NCBI GenBank assembly: GCA_030432695.1
Contig: JAUILN010000004.1
Location: forward strand, 434,001-498,000
From: a bacterium
GTDB taxonomy: Bacteria > Planctomycetota > UBA1135 > UBA2386
Length of the DNA: 64,000 nucleotides
Reading direction: 5' to 3'
The position numbers were made by a program, and so were the translations under genes. Positions within the stretch are counted from its first letter, which is position 1; each line of letters begins with the position of its first letter. A model generated the notes under the pieces. The model saw only the letters and a list, made by a program, of their open reading frames with translations, searched no databases and was not told where the DNA came from. Below, in pieces: positions 63,872 through 64,000 of the stretch.

Positions 63872-64000
63872 ATGACTCGGACGCCGGCTACCTCTTCTCA
63901 GCCCACCACCTACGAGCTGCTTCAGCGCCACGGGGTGAGTCGGCGTTCCTTCCTCGAGTTCTGCGCCAGCGCCGCGGCGGTCATGGGGCTCGACTACTCG
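63872..64000 (+). CDS. [NiFe]-hydrogenase small subunit, N-terminal Tat leader (cut by window end)
   Basis: Only the first 43 codons are in the window. They read MTRTPATSS..TYELLQRHGVSRRSFLEFCASAAAVMGLDYS: the twin-arginine leader characteristic of periplasm-facing uptake hydrogenase small subunits (compare 'GISRRSFLKFC'). The position directly after hypE and the upstream sigma-54-like promoter agree. Group assignment is not possible from the leader. Confidence 0.85.
   Translation, partial: MTRTPATSSQPTTYELLQRHGVSRRSFLEFCASAAAVMGLDYS

Noticed and set aside
1..64000. tRNA genes, CRISPR arrays, prophage, integrase or IS transposases
   Set aside because: No cloverleaf T-loop GGTTCGAATCC-type block, regular spacer array or DDE/tyrosine recombinase motif was seen; a tRNAscan/CRISPR tool could still find degenerate cases.

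Overview
The window reads as one strand-switching stretch of a high-G+C (by eye about two thirds or more) Gram-negative-type bacterial chromosome, most likely a Planctomycetota member. Reasons: TIGR02999-like and other ECF-type sigma factors paired with transmembrane Ser/Thr kinases; a NHL/formylglycine-enzyme-like secreted protein; large secreted proteins ending in a Cys-containing beta-rich module that I associate with planctomycetes; a PEP-CTERM protein; and lipid A/heptose genes with LptE- and BamD-like lipoproteins, so the cell makes an LPS-type outer membrane. The phylum call is inference from gene content; no rRNA is present to test it. I saw no tRNA, CRISPR array, IS transposase or phage genes.

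Layout. 1-7.1 kb: LPS block on + (lpxK, lpxL-like acyltransferase, hldE, two further HldE-type nucleotidyltransferases, Kdo/heptose kinase-like protein), interrupted by glutamate dehydrogenase on -. 7.2-7.6 kb: RNase P RNA on -. 7.8-13.3 kb: PEP-CTERM protein, ruvX, a 1200-residue AsmA-type protein and a 71-residue bacterial histone. 13.6-22.6 kb: a tight minus-strand operon read as BamD-like, lptE, a possible 61-residue ORF, ftsH, folP, cdaA, cdaR, glmM, tsaB; it joins outer-membrane lipoproteins, membrane proteolysis, folate, c-di-AMP synthesis, amino-sugar supply and t6A tRNA modification. 22.8-34.9 kb: signalling and accessory genes (FGE-like protein, sigma factor, Ser/Thr kinase, recO, CorC/CBS protein, HDOD-GGDEF protein, another sigma factor, hutI, LamG-type secreted protein). 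35-39 kb: HtrA protease and AceE-type pyruvate dehydrogenase E1.

39.5-47.6 kb is a symmetrical accessory module: two paralogous secreted proteins flank a divergent Ser/Thr kinase and sigma-factor pair whose start codons are only 13 bp apart; the second paralogue carries a single-base frameshift. 47.7-53.6 kb: der GTPase, pirin, then a di-haem cytochrome and iorA/iorB-type molybdenum hydroxylase in tandem, followed by a decaying secreted-protein gene. 55-57 kb: a DJ-1/PfpI protein and a SASA-type esterase. 57-64 kb: [NiFe]-hydrogenase maturation (nickel-permease-like protein and hypA on -, hypB-F-D-E on +) leading into the Tat leader of a hydrogenase small subunit cut by the window end, preceded by a good sigma-54 -24/-12 match. 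hypC is not in this cluster.

Non-coding signals include a family of terminal-inverted-repeat elements (three copies), a pair of tandem REP-like palindromes, UUCG-loop hairpins after two genes, and a nine-codon ORF with a very strong ribosome binding site in front of a sigma-factor gene. The candidates I would examine first are the bacterial histone, the paralogue/kinase/sigma module, the micro-ORF and the inverted-repeat family.
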